From NCBI GenBank assembly GCA_032207245.1, contig CM063503.1:103021084-103085083 (forward strand): a stretch of 64,000 nucleotides of DNA, given 5' to 3'. Shown here piece after piece: positions 10,710 through 23,129 of the stretch. Position 1 is the first letter of the stretch, and every line of letters begins with the position of its first letter. The position numbers were made by a program, and so were the translations under genes. The notes beneath the pieces were generated by a model. That model had not been told where the DNA came from and did not search any database. It was given only the letters and a program-made list of their open reading frames with translations. This DNA comes from Pardosa pseudoannulata. Taxonomy: Eukaryota; Arthropoda; Arachnida; Araneae; Lycosidae.

Positions 10710-12190
10710 TTTTATATTTAATATGAAATTGTAAGAATTCAATCAATAAGATATTAACGCGGCAAAAACTGTTTTTAAATTTCATGTTTAAGGTATTGAG
10801 ACTCCTTAGAGCACAATGGGAAAAAATTGGAAGTCAATCTGCAACTGTCGTTACCATAGTTACACTTATTAACAGGGGAAAATCAGTGACCTTGACTCGC
10901 CTATTCTAATTATACAAACTGTAATATAATACACATTCTTATACGATTAGCAATTCTTTTTCATTCTTCTCGCATAAGGTAGTGTGTTACAAAGAAAGTA
11001 TCGGTATTATTTCAAACTTGCTATATGTTCAGTTTATCTTTACTGACAGACTTCGGATGCGTTAAAATAGACTTTAGCTTGGCAGAAGTCTTTGCAATTT
11101 TCCTCTTTTCTTAACGAGCTCATCTGTTGTACGCTACAGGTTCATGACTGAGAGAATACTTTCTTAATTTCCTCGGCCTTTCATCTGAAAAAACGCTTCA
11201 CCGATTTTTCGCTAATGATCCTCATTGTTTAGGAATAATGCTTTTGAATGATAGCTACATCCGTTGTTTTGTAGCCCAGTTTCTATTCATGAAGCAGAGT
11301 CTGCAGAACTTGTGCCTCTCAGCCTAAAATGTAATCTGCGAGTAACAGGCTAATGAGTTAGTCTAACATAATATGTTCATATTAATAATGCAAATTTTCT
11401 ATTCGCTGAATACCAATTAGCTAATTATTCGATTTTTGTGTACGTAGAGAGGAACAGAGATATTAAATCTTGTCGCGGGTTTATTTGTAATCGTTATCGA
11501 AATCCTTCTAGTTCCATAAAGACATTCCATTTAGTTTTCACAATTTTTTTAATTAATTTTTTTTAGCTTTGGATACTTTTAACCCTTTGTATCTCAATAA
11601 CTCCGAATAAAAAATATTTCTTCAAATGTTAGAATATGAATATTAATTATGTAAAAAATAATTAAAAGAATTTAAAACACAAAGATAAAAAAAATTTTTG
11701 AAAAAAAAAATGGTATTTTCTAGCAAACTAAAATATACTTTTTCTCGTGAATATTGTAAATTACTTACAAATATTATCTTTACGTAAAGAATTTGAAACA
11801 AAATAAAATTTAAAAAAAAACCTAGATTATCCTGTGAAAAATTGATAAGAATTTTTAAAAAAAGTTTTAACTGAAATAAATTAAAATGACTAGTTAAAAC
11901 TGATATATGTTATGACAATGAACTTTTAAATTATGATAATTTAAACTTTTTGCAGACTTTTTTCTGTTGGAAAAATTATGGGATTCTTATTTAACTTCTT
12001 AAAACATTTGGACATACAAACTAACCATGTAATCCCACGCAGGTGTACTGTGAATGTCACAGAAGAACCAGCTAGGATTAATTTCATTCAGATTATTATT
12101 TGTTTTAAAACGTTATGTTGTTTACAAACTATTTTAAATAAACATGAAAATCGCTTTTGAAACTCACAGATTGTAGCCATGAACTTGAGA
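10710..12190. other. AT-rich stretch, nothing recognised
   Basis: Mixed AT-rich sequence with a very A/T-rich core at 11.53-11.95 kb. No exon, RNA gene or repeat boundary could be supported. Confidence 0.45.
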
Positions 12191-12249
12191 GGAAGTGAAG
12201 CCCATTTCTTTACATTTTCAAATATTTCTTTATTTCTTATTTTTAAATG

Positions 12250-13021
12250 TATTTTACAGTTAAAATTGTTGTTTTCAAAGAATGGGAAGATAAAGTGTAT
12301 TGAAACGCTAATAAAAAGTGAAATCTAGCAAATAAGAGACTAACTGAGATGGAAGCGTGATGGTATGGGAATATCTGGCTGCAACAAGTTTATACCGATT
12401 AGCGTTTATAGAATCAATAAAGTGTCAGTATATTTACAAACCTTCTAATAAATAATCTAAAACCTATTGCTCAACATTTTGGAATTTCAACTATTTTTCA
12501 CATCTGTTAGAATAGAAACCCAAAACATTTGGCTTTCAATTACCCACTTGTGCCTACTATACAATTTCTTTAAATTCATTAAACCCTCAACTTAGTCACC
12601 ACATTTGAATGTTATAGATAATTTACAGCTTTAGGGTAAGAAATTTCAACAAGAGGCTTACAATTGGTTGTGTTAAAAGATTGGGATAAAATCAGTCAGT
12701 ATTGCGAAATTAGATCTACGTCAACACGTATGTAGACATAAGAGTACCCAACAAAGTACTAAAGTTATATTAGGTTTTCTAAAATGGAGAATTTTGAACA
12801 ATTTACGAGTTTTACTTTGACCTTGTTTTGTTCATATGAATCTGAATATGCCCTACATTGTTTGAATATTGTGTAAAGTTCTTTGTGTAAAAATATTTAT
12901 TAAGAGTTTTATTTCTTATTTAAATAAAAAAAATGTCAAAATTTCTGGTTTATAATTTTAAAATCTTAAGCTGAAGAGAGAAAGAATATTTATTCTACGA
13001 GTTGTACTTTGACCCGCTGTA
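12250..13021 (+). mobile_element. Tc1-type transposon fossil with 3' IR/DR end
   Basis: Broken reading frames give a Tc1-like transposase signature: D-G-S-V-M-V-W-E near 12348, then R-L-A-F-I-E-S, L-K-P-I-A-Q-H-F-G-I-S, and P-K-T/P-L-V-P-T blocks. These are interrupted by many stops and frameshifts. Downstream, TACGAGTTGTACTTTGACCC with GCTGTA at 12996-13021 looks like the outer terminus. A near copy, TACGAGTTTTACTTTGACC, sits at 12804-12822. Two terminal-type repeats about 190 bp apart recall the IR/DR layout of Tc1 elements. I could not find the matching 5' end. Confidence 0.7.
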
Positions 13022-13024
13022 TAT

Positions 13025-14343
13025 AGAGCGTTGCATGTCTTTAGTCATACTTGTTGGTAGTATAGCGTTAAATTTATTTGGTGTATATAAAGTAGTCATG
13101 GTATAATTGTGTTAAGATATCCTCACAATTAAATGGACTTATTATTTTTAGTTTGTTATTTGTGAAGTTTTGAGAAAGAATCAGAGCGAAATATTCACCG
13201 TTTGTATAATTTCCTTATGCATCATCTATTAAAAAAAGCGTTAGAGACCAGATTTTGTTTTCTTTCAACATTTTTCATTAGGATCCAATACAAGGATATC
13301 AAAACTGTTGGCCCTCATTTGATATTTGTTACGGTCTACTGGTATATAGTAAAAATAGTAACAAATTTCAAAATAAAATCTTAAATTTTCCGCAAAACTT
13401 TTTGTCATATTTGTTTTTTCTAGTTTTAGGCTTTATATTTATTCCACAAACATTCGCTGAGTATATACGTGTTTTCATATAGGAGAAAAACTTCGCTTAC
13501 GAAGTAATAATCGAGAATATTACAACCCGTGCAGTAACATGATAATTCATCTGTCACAGATAGTTTAGTTTTTTTTCTTCTTATGTAATTTTAATTTTAA
13601 ATCCGAAATCATCGCAGATATTTTGTAATTAACAGTCTAGGTAATTAATTCTATTAAGCCCTTCTTCAGTTTTGAGAAAAATAACTGCGGACAAAATTTC
13701 TCTTGAGGTTGGAAGGATGGTGATAAAGAAAAGTTGCGAAGTTTCAGGAAGAAAACATCAATTTATTGTTGTCATTTTGTTTGCACCTTAAATAATTTTT
13801 TTTAACTTTTAATTCTTTACTTTAGTGACTGTACTACTCGACAAAATACCTACAGTTCTGTAACAGTTGAAGTTTTTATTTTTTCCGACCCTTGAAAATT
13901 TAGTTCTTTATTTGACCCGTATTAGTATTTAAGTTTTACATAGTTCATACAATGCAACGCATGGAATCATCTTTAATATTACAGGACATATTATTGGAAC
14001 CGCATTCGATACAACTGGACACATTATTCACCAGACATAACCTTTTGACTACCGAATTCCTCAGTTATCGGCAATACATTCACGAGCACTTTTAATCAAT
14101 ATATAAGAATAAATCTCCTGAGCTATTCACGAATCTTGTATTCATTCTGTAGGAGATTGGTCGACTACATTGAAGTATAATTTTAGAGATATGTTCTTTC
14201 ATTTGCTTCGATAGCATGTGAAAAAGGTAGAAAAAATGTATGAAGTAGTACCCCTTAATACAACCAATATGGCATAGCAACGACCCTGGTTAAACGTTGT
14301 GAAAATATAGCCAGTCACCTATGATGGTTACCAAAATATTGTG
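13025..14343. other. AT-rich stretch, nothing recognised
   Basis: No exon, RNA gene or repeat boundary supported. Short frames (13202-13384 plus, 14092-14280 minus) lack motifs. Confidence 0.45.
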
Positions 14344-14351
14344 CATTAGTT

Positions 14352-14970
14352 CAGGGCCGTAGCCAGAAATTATATTCGGAGGGGGACATTGATCTTTGTG
14401 AATGATACTTCAATAAAACTACAGGTTTTCTTATATATGTGTATTCCTAATGAGTATAATACAATGAGATTTTAAAATGTCAAAATAATTAAAAAATGAT
14501 ATGAACAAATTTATAACATTGAATATGTAATGTAGTAACTACACAATGAATTTAATAGTAAAATTAGCATTGAAAGATAAAAACTATATATGGTATTAAA
14601 TTCTAATTTTTAAAACAGAAGTATAACCAAGAAAGAAGAATAATTTTGAAAATGTTCAAAATTTTATCTATATATTATTAAAGATGCTCTTCTTGAAATT
14701 TTCGCCAAAAAATTTTTCATAATTTTTTTGGATTGTGCAAGAATATTGTGATGAGTTGCTACGAGTGCTAGTCAATCTGCTCTTACTTGTCGAATACAAT
14801 TTGCACCTACTGTTTAACTTAAAGTCACTGTTCTAAGTACATTGTTTTCTATAAACAGCTTGGCAGATGATGTACCCACACTTACGGTCTATTTTCTGTC
14901 CCTGAAATGGTCTTTAAGAATTTCGGAGGGTGACCGGTCTCCTAAATCCTCCCCCTTGCTTACGACCTTG
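14352..14970. mobile_element. hAT-like MITE with diverged 8-bp target duplication
   Basis: The left end reads CAGGGCCGTAGCCAG and runs into a G-rich TTCGGAGGGGG. The reverse complement of the right end reads CAAGGTCGTAAGCAAG and runs into GGGGGAGG. The flanks are CATTAGTT (14344-14351) and TATTAATT (14971-14978), which match at 6 of 8 positions, both differences being transitions. The 619-bp interior is non-coding and A/T-rich. Confidence 0.65.
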
Positions 14971-16432
14971 TATTAATTCACCTTATTTTATGTATCGTGA
15001 ATATGTTAAATAAAAATTAAGAAGACATAGTATCTTTCGAGCTGAAAAGTCTTCTTTACAACAGCCTATTTTTGATTCAATATAAAATAAATAGTTCTGC
15101 TATGTTTATATAAATTATGTTTGTTATTTTAAGCAATCTTTTGAATGACACAAAATATATACATCAAGTGAAAAAACATAGAAATTCGCATACCCTCAAA
15201 ATAACTTTCGAAATTTTTAAATTAGAAACTCATTTTTTTTATACCAAATAGAAGCTATTTATCCTTTTTATTCTTTAAGCCTCAATTATTGTAATATGAG
15301 TAATATTTTCTATTTTATAGCATAATCAAGGTTATTTTTTTAAATTTCAATTTATTAAAATTTTTTAGATTTAAACAGTCAAATACCTTTCAAGCTTTAG
15401 ATTTACAGAATAAAAAATATATTTATCTTCAATTTGATGTAAAAATTTTGTTTTTAATATATATTTCAATAGTTATGCTGGCAAGTCTTTTTATTTGACG
15501 TATATATTTTATGTTACTTAAAAAAATACACTACTTGAAATAACAAAAATATTTTTTTAATAGTTAGAACGTTATTATAGAACTTGTAAAAATTAATTTG
15601 AATGTATCATTTTTTTATTTTATGATAAATTTAAAAAAACTGTTATAATGAAGATTTTTAATCTTAGATGCTATGTCTCCTTAAAGTGCGTTATAGTAAA
15701 AGTACTGATGTACAGTTAGGTGGTATCTCAGTTTTGTGAAGAAGTAATGATGTTTTACTTGGCTTTATTAAACCCGTGATTTAAAAAAGAGAGAAAATAA
15801 AAGGTGATTGCCTGATTCGTACGATGCTGACGCAACGCTGTAGTAACTAGTATTTGTTTAAGTGCTTACTCAGCATTTAAACGAGTTTTACAAGCCCGAG
15901 GAACTCAGAGACATAGCACATTATTCTACCGAATCAACCAGTCTGAATTTTTGCTAGTTTTTTAATGGTTATGTTCATTTATATTTCGAAATAATAGAAA
16001 GCAGACTTTTATTTCCACTTCCATTGAAAAAAAAAATATTCGTAATATTTTTGGCTAGAAATAAAGTTGCCATTTGTGGCGCTTAGAATTTAAAAAACAA
16101 AAACTGAAATAAAAGAAAGTTAAATAGAGCAAGAAGATTCTTTTTTGAAATATCTTTTGTACACGGGATAAAACTGAAACACATGAATGCTATCATTTGT
16201 CTGTTGCAGTTGTAAAAGTTGAATGTTGTACTCCCATGACGAATGGAGCAGATGTTCAAATTGGAGAAAAAGAAAATAGGAGGGAAAAATAAAATGTTAT
16301 TTTGGTCTCATGATAACATGAATTGCAGTGATCTTGCAGATTGGCCTTTTTTTTATTATAGTGTTAATTGTTTACTGATTTTAGTAGATTAAACCGATGC
16401 AGCTTGTTTCCCGTTTATTCTTCTCAGACATG

Positions 16433-16610
16433 GCCGAACGCTGGCCGATTGGTTAGGGCGCTGATCGTCGGTACCGGAGTTCGTGGGTTCGAATCCCACT
16501 ATGGCATGGATGTTCGTAGCCGTTCGGAATCGGCTTTAAGCAGTAGGTCCCGGTCTCATTAGCCCTCCTGTGCAAAACAGCAGACCGTAGCGCTCCAAAC
16601 CAAACCAAAC
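16433..16610 (+). mobile_element. tRNA-derived SINE (family 1), full length
   Basis: A nearly intact copy sharing long identical blocks with the 10.5-kb copy from GAGTTCGTGGGTTCGAATCC to AGACCGTAGCGCTCC, with a CCAAA-type tail. Flanked by TTCTCAGACATG and TTCCCAGACATG (16421-16432 and 16611-16622), a 12-bp duplication with one mismatch. Confidence 0.93.
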
Positions 16611-16708
16611 TTCCCAGACATGTAAAATAAATTACATAGCACACTACAAAAGGATAGTGTTTTGACGTGAATCGTCAATGGTTTGTCATTCAATTTCAAA
16701 ATATGTAG

Positions 16709-16768
16709 CCAGACGATAGTGGAATGGGTAGGAAGCTGTCTTTTGGTACCGAGCCATGCGATTGAATG
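16709..16768 (+). mobile_element. SINE family 1 head fragment
   Basis: AGCCAGACGATAGTGGAATG followed by GGTAGGAAGCTG and TTTTGGTACCG matches the tRNA-like head only. The B box and body are absent, so this is a truncated or rearranged copy 100 bp from the full-length one. Confidence 0.55.
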
Positions 16769-16999
16769 GAGAGAATTGGATTCTAATCTAAAATGACAAT
16801 GTTAACAGAAAAAATAATTAAAATTGTATTGGCCTCTAGTATTGGAATGTTTGATTGCTGCCACCAGAATTCTTGCCATTTGCATACTGGGATATCGCAT
16901 TACAGATAAAGAATTTTACATTCCGAATAATTCCCGTATGGCGCAAGCTGGGCTGAGTTAAAAAGTAACTTACATTCTGAATAACATTTTTTAAAATTG

Positions 17000-18180
17000 G
17001 AATCTTTTTGTGGGAAACTTTTCCTTATTGAGTTTCAATGAATGAACAATTTGAAGAAAGCCAAAGGACTAAAAAAACATTATCTGGGGGAAATGTTCAA
17101 AATGTTTTGTAAATTCTGGTAGGACTTTTAATACAGTTAATTTTATTGTAAAATAGTAAAATTAACGCTTTTATCGTGGAATGTTCACCTAACGTAAGTC
17201 ATTGAATAAAAGTCAATGATGGCACATTTTGTTGATATCAAAGTTCCGGATTACAAGATTTCAATGCTTGTTAATAATGAGAGCATATTTTGACGTGTAG
17301 AAGGAGATGCAGGTGTATTCATGACAGAAACTTTTGATTTAGCAGCAGGTGGAAATTACTAATTCAGAATCTCGAGTTCAGGGTTATGATAGCGGAAGCT
17401 TACAAAAACATAGATGGTGGGAGTACAAAAATTATTTTTAGACCAGAATTTCTTTAACCTTCCCATGATAGCCTTTTGCACAAATTTTAATGGAATACTT
17501 TCATTACTTTATAGGATATGTAGGTATGATTTATAAATGAAAAATCTTAATTGTTAAAGAAAATATTTATCATTAAATGTTAAGACAAAATTCATAAAAT
17601 GTATATAACCAAACGGCTTATGTGTTTTATAAATAAATTTACCTTTTTGGGAACTTCGTTGATTTGGGGCATCTGAAAGTCTTTTTGATGTTAGGCATAG
17701 TTTTAGAAAGTTTAGAATTATCATTCCTGGTAGAGGTTGGGCGAGTGTAGGCTTATATTTAGAAGAACCAATTCAGTTAAATTGGTTGTCACACACTTAT
17801 TATCTTTGACATGGTAATTTAGTCTTCTTAAATTTGCTCATAAGTCTTGTAATGGCAATTTTGTTTTTGTGTTTTGAATGGAAATTTCCAATTAAGATCA
17901 TTAAATTTTCATCATGACTTGCATGATTAGTTTTTGGTTTAAAATCATTCTTTATGGCTTCTGTATGCCTGTACTAAATTTCGAAAAATGGTGTAAAACT
18001 TTTGAAAACTATGATAATATTCTAGATACATTTCTTCATATATTTTAAGTTTAAAGACTTCCTCTGCTTCAGATTTATTGTACACAAACTGTTATTCTGA
18101 TAAGGAGAAAAAAAAACTTTTAACTGAAGATATCCACAATTTTAACCTTGTTTAAAAAGTAGGATGCATAGCTAAGGCAT
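17000..18180. other. AT-rich stretch, nothing recognised
   Basis: No convincing exon or repeat boundary. Confidence 0.4.
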
Positions 18181-18189
18181 TGATGTTTG

Positions 18190-18262
18190 TAACCATTGGA
18201 AATCAATAGATTTCGATCTAATTAGCCCTCAAACCGTAGTGCTCCTAACCAACCCACCCTAA
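18190..18262 (+). mobile_element. SINE family 1 tail fragment
   Basis: TCTAATTAGCCCTC, AAACCGTAGTGCTCC and TAACCAACCCACC correspond to the last third of family 1 including a decayed tail. A head is absent. Confidence 0.6.
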
Positions 18263-18269
18263 TGCCCTT

Positions 18270-19805
18270 TCATTTTTCGGCGTTCGTAAAACAAGCATAG
18301 ATTAAAACGTGTGTTAAACTGAAGCTCCCGGGAAAATTTGTTAGACACTGTTGTGTTTGATTTCCTTTAACACATGCTTACATTTCTTCAGTAGATTTAA
18401 GACACAGCTTTATTGTCTGCAGTTGTTTCACAAGGAAGAGTTCTCGCGTGTATTATTAGACGTCCAACAAATGAAAGCAATAAAAATTTCGGAAATTAAT
18501 CTCGAGGAATAATTTACGTTTAAATTCTCTCCGCATATACAGAGGCACAAATGAGATCGTTTCACTGTCGATATAAAATCATAATTGTTTACACATATGT
18601 AGTATCAAACGTTATACATACGTCAAAAGTGACACATCATAGACCGATAAAAAGAAAATGTCATTCAAGAAGAGTCTGGTACAGTAAAATGTATTTTGTT
18701 CTCAGCGATGTTGTACTAGTTCAATTCATTCTAACTGTAGAATCAGACTGTATAATAGAATAATAGTGCGGCTACAGACCAGGCTGTAAATAGCAGCTTT
18801 TGTTTTTTATGCAGTAATGTTCATAATAAATATTGTAAGTTATTAATGGATTATGTACCGCATTTTTAATCTTTTTCTTTTGCCCAATGGCTCGAAGAAC
18901 GTGTTTTTTCACTAAGTAATTCTTACATCCATTCTAATATTTATTTATTTATATTTTTAATTTTTTTAATCAGAAAATTGGTATTAATTCTTTTGAAGAA
19001 GTTATTTGGCAGAATATGAAATTTAATGAGAATGCTTGATTACTCTAATTTATTGTTCTCACACCAATTGTGTAAACTTAATTAAAAAAAAAAGAAGATA
19101 ACATATTTACATGATTTACAAATAGGAAAAATTCCCCCGTTTTTTAACTTCCTCCGTTTTTTAACTTCCTATTTTATATTCACCATAACGAAAAATTTCA
19201 AACTAGCTATTTTATAAAAAATAAAATTGCGATTTTAGTCTAAACTAACTTTTAATGATTTTTGAATGGAAAGTTTCAAAATATAGTTATTTAAAATAAA
19301 TAATAAATCAGCCCTTATATTTGAATAGAATTTATCTTAATTGTGCTTGAAAGTATATCCATATACAAGTTTCAATAATTTATTCTGAAATATTTCGATT
19401 TTATTCTTCGTATAAGTTGAATTCTTATTTTGATACGCACATCTGTCATTTAAAGATTACGAAGAATGAGAATATGTAAACTTTATAAATTCCTTGACAT
19501 TAGATAAAAGTTTTTACCTTGACATTTTGGTATCGATTAAAAGCAATTAAACCTCAAATATTAAAAAAAGGAAAAAAAATTATGGAACAAAATAATTTAA
19601 ATTGCAACTTTTTTCCCTTCAAAAGTAAGTAGCTGAAGTTACTATAGGTGGTTAATAAGATGGGTCTATAATTGCCATACTAGATTTCTTTCGCTCTGAG
19701 TTAATCTATAGGAAAAATAAAATTCTTTCTGGCTTGCTCACATTTTCTTTAAAAATGTTATTCCCCTTGAAAGAACGATAAATTCTGTAGTATGCTGTCC
19801 CCGGC

Positions 19806-19807
<2 letters not shown>
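18270..19807. other. AT-rich stretch, nothing recognised
   Basis: Contains one short direct repeat, CCGTTTTTTAACTTCCT at about 19138 and 19155. No exon signals seen. Confidence 0.4.

Positions 19808-19879
<72 letters not shown>
19808..19879. repeat. (TA)n microsatellite, about 36 units
   Basis: Uninterrupted TA dinucleotide run, immediately followed by a SINE that lacks its first bases. Confidence 0.95.
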
Positions 19880-19881
<2 letters not shown>

Positions 19882-19884
19882 CAA

Positions 19885-20050
19885 TTTTAAACGCTGCTCT
19901 TCGGTACCGGTGTTTGCGGGTTTTAATCCGGCTCAAAGCATGGTTCTTCGTAGCCTTTCAGAATCGGCATTAAGCAGTAGGTCCCGGTCTCGTTGGCCCT
20001 TGCGTAGAAAAATAGTAGACCGTAGCTCTCTAAAGCAAACTAAACTAAGC
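19885..20050 (+). mobile_element. tRNA-derived SINE (family 1), 5'-truncated next to (TA)n
   Basis: Starts within the head (ACGCTGCTCTTCGGTACCGG), has a mutated B box (GGGTTTTAATCCG), and then the normal body (CAGAATCGGCATTAAGCAGT, GACCGTAGCTCTC) and an AAACTAAACTAAG tail. The missing A-box end abuts the (TA)n run. Confidence 0.85.
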
Positions 20051-20419
20051 CGCTACTAAACGGTTTGACTAGAATTTTTTTTTAAATTAATGATATATTC
20101 AAAATTTAAATGTCAAAATACTGAAATTTTAAGTATATAAAACTAATCGCAATAAAATGAAGACAAAACTGCAATTTTTACCAACTTTGTCAAACAATAG
20201 ATGCATTGTTAGATTAGCATTAGATAATTATCACAATTAGAGCATTTTCTCACCTTGTCATACCATTCATTTCCAAACAAAACGTGATAACGGGTACTTG
20301 ATAATGTTGCAACCTTCAAAACTGCAATTTACAAGTACGGGAATGCACACGAGTGGTTGCGAATATGTAACATTTAGCTGTATCAGTTTACTTTCAGCTT
20401 CATTGACCTGTACTATTTA

Positions 20420-20530
20420 CAGTCGAACCTTGATCCATCATTTTTCAAGGCGACGTAAATGAAAAACCATAAATGCGGTAAAAATAGGTGTAGAAATTCG
20501 ATAAAATGTGGCTATGAATAAATTAATTAT
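20420..20530 (+). mobile_element. pogo/Tigger-like transposon terminus
   Basis: After a TA at 20418-20419 the sequence reads CAGTCGAACCTTGATCC. That is the characteristic start of pogo/Tigger elements (CAGTCGAACCTCGAT in many animals). I did not find a matching inverted end downstream, so this is a single terminus of a decayed or truncated copy. Confidence 0.5.
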
Positions 20531-20799
20531 TTGAAACTCTTATTGTAATTGGGAATGTTTAACATTTTATGAAATATAATTTAAATTTAAATTGATGTTT
20601 TACAATTAAAAATACAATTTGTGATTGATACTTGCTTTTCATTAGGCGATCGCCTGATTGCAAACAATTACAGCGGTATTCACAAAACAGAGGGTAACAC
20701 GTGGATTATGAAATCCGATGATTACCTCTAGTAGAAGGTTAACCCCAGATTATTCGTAAGTGGTATTCTCGAGTTCTATCGCTTGTGCAAGTATATAAG

Positions 20800-20859
20800 C
20801 ACTATATATGACTGTATATGAGTAATATAATCACTATATATGACTGTATATGAGTAATT
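20800..20859. repeat. 32-bp tandem duplication
   Basis: CACTATATATGACTGTATAT followed by GAGTAAT occurs at 20800 and again at 20832, apart from the last bases an exact head-to-tail copy. Confidence 0.9.
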
Positions 20860-20899
20860 TAACTTTTGTTAAAGCTTCGCGTGCCTTAAAACTGTACTA

Positions 20900-22140
20900 A
20901 TTCAGACTCGTTTTCGTCTGCTTCTTCTCCTCTTTCATGATCTTGATCCTTTCTTGATCTGGTCTATGCATAGGTCATGCCCTGTTGTGACCCTGCTAGG
21001 TGTTATTAACCCTCTGGTGATCTAGGAAAGTATTTTATCCAGAAATCTTTTTGTTGCTTACAAGATTTTGAAGCATTTTATCGACATACACATAAAAAGA
21101 AAAGCAATTTCCCCTGCCAAATTTCACAGAAACGATACATACAGAAAGACAAACCAAGCAGGCCGAAATATTTCGAAGATAGATGTGGAAAAACGATGGA
21201 TCCGAAAACAATGAATGAGGAGAAAAAGTAACTTTGGTTTTATGAGGATAAATTTGTGAACAAATGAATCTAATGATCAATGCAGGAAAGTGGATAAATG
21301 TGAGAACGATAGATCGAAGTTGCACTGTAAATGCGTCTATGGTATTGCGTTCAAAGTTAATTATCCGTCTAAACCAAATGGAGATTCAACCCGTCTGTTT
21401 GAATTTTTTAGCTATAGATATTAAATTCTAGAACCCATAAGTATGTTAATTGTGCATTTTACCGTCAGGGTATGTGCAGAATAAGTTTCTTTAGGTTAAT
21501 TTTCTATTATCTGATATTAGCTTTTCTCGCTTCATTAATCATTCAAGAAAACTATGCATACATGCTAATTTTTTATCGTCATTTGCATTTATTAAAGATT
21601 CGAAAAATTTGTTCTGCAGACAAAAATAGCTTTTTATACTAAAGAAAATACAAAACTACGTTTTAAATTAAAAAGAAAAACTAATAACATATTTTACAAC
21701 TGTAAATGGGTAGATTCTTTTCACAATAACAGTCGAATAGGAAAAAAATGGGAATTAGTAAAAAATAAAACAAATAGAAAAAGATTAAAATAAAACACGC
21801 TTTAATTTAAAAATGAATCAAATCTATTTTTCATACTACCCGCGAACATTGAAATATTTTTCCAGTTGTACGAGCAAATGCACTTATATATTAAAAATAT
21901 GAAATATAAATATGGGTGGGAGCCCCACGATTTTATTTTTAATTATAAAAAATTCAGTGTTCTAGGAAAGAAAATTCATTTTATTCTTTTTAGTTCATTT
22001 TTAAATAAAAACGTGTGTTTTTTTCTACTCTCTTTGGTCTGGGAATTTTTCAATCAATTTTTCAATCATCATACTTTTTGAATAATTTTAAAAAATCTCT
22101 TCACTAATAAAATACAAAATTTACTAAGCTGTAAAATTAT
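20900..22140. other. Intergenic stretch, nothing recognised
   Basis: Open frames at 21035-21325 (minus) and 21866-22081 (plus) have no recognisable motif and are probably chance frames. Confidence 0.4.
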
Positions 22141-22143
22141 AAC

Positions 22144-22161
22144 AAAAAAAAAAAAAAAAAA
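22144..22161. repeat. Poly(A) run, 18 bp
   Basis: Homopolymer A. Could be the tail of a decayed retrocopy, but no body is identifiable upstream. Confidence 0.85.
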
Positions 22162-22655
22162 TGGCATAGCCTATCAGCTGGACCTTACCTTTAAAGGTTC
22201 AGGATCAAAATATCAGTGTTGCAATATATCGCCGTTCCAGTATTTCACTATCTAAAACATCGCTGGTCCAATATATCGCTTACCTTAAATATTGCCTGCC
22301 CAAAGGTTCACCTCTAACCATTTAGAAAAAACTAATTTTACCTTAAAATAAAATATGAATTAAATATATTTTACTGGTGTTATTTATTTATTTATTTTTA
22401 TTATACGTTTCGAAACACCATCACGGTTAGAAGGGCAATATATTTGGTCCACAGGAACTAATTTATCTGTACCGAAGTCCAAATTATTTTTGTTTCATTT
22501 AAAGTTTTATACGATTTTGAGAGATTATTCGCACATAACAGTCTTAGTTTAAAATGTTAGGATTATTAATAAATTTCTAAAAACATTCCACCTTTCAAAA
22601 CTTTATTTATAAATTCAGAGTTCATTCTCATATTAAAAATTAAAATATGATGAGG

Positions 22656-22980
22656 TTGTTGTTGTTTCCGATGTCACTTGGTCAAACCAGGCATTATTGA
22701 GCCATATGCTACTCATATTAAGGCAAAGGAGTGCACTTTTCGTTTTTAACGAGCACTTTGATAGTGAAAGTATGACGTTTTGCTCAAGTAGAAAAGACAT
22801 AGGCTTGGCCTGCCATCCCTAGAGGTATTGATTGAGAACTCAGATGACATTGTGACTACGAACATATTTTATGCACCCCAGTCACCTTTAACAAACACGG
22901 CAGATCTTAGGCTAGCTTGGCCTCTGAATCTGCAACCCTCCAGTTACAAGAGCATTGCCTTTGCAAACTGAGCTACCGCA
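22656..22980 (-). mobile_element. tRNA-derived SINE (family 2)
   Basis: On the minus strand it begins TGCGGTAGCTCAGTTTGC (A-box region), then GGGTTGCAGATTC at the B-box position. A body of about 250 bp follows (AGATCTGCCGTGTTTG, TCTCAATCAATACCTCTAG, TGGCAGGCCAAG), with an AAC-repeat tail (TTGTTGTTG on the plus strand at 22656). It shares body blocks with the copy at 33188-33541 and is unrelated to family 1. Confidence 0.85.
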
Positions 22981-23129
22981 CATCATAAAAAAATATAAGG
23001 GTGAAACAAGCTAAATAAGGACTAAATTCTCACCTTTCTAAATAAAAAAATGATCACTCTCTGTAACAACCTTCAATTTATTAATTTCATGAAATACATG
23101 GCTTTGATATCATATACACTGGAGCATGA

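Noticed and set aside
16368..16644. Short frames with phrases such as G-V-R-G-F-E-S-H
   Set aside because: These are translations of the SINE head and B box. The same peptide fragments recur at 10.5 and 61.7 kb.
22200..22330. Another piggyBac-type end, because ATATATCGCCGTTCC resembles the left end of the 50.3-kb MITE
   Set aside because: No TTAA-CCC boundary and no paired terminus could be found. The shared word is short.
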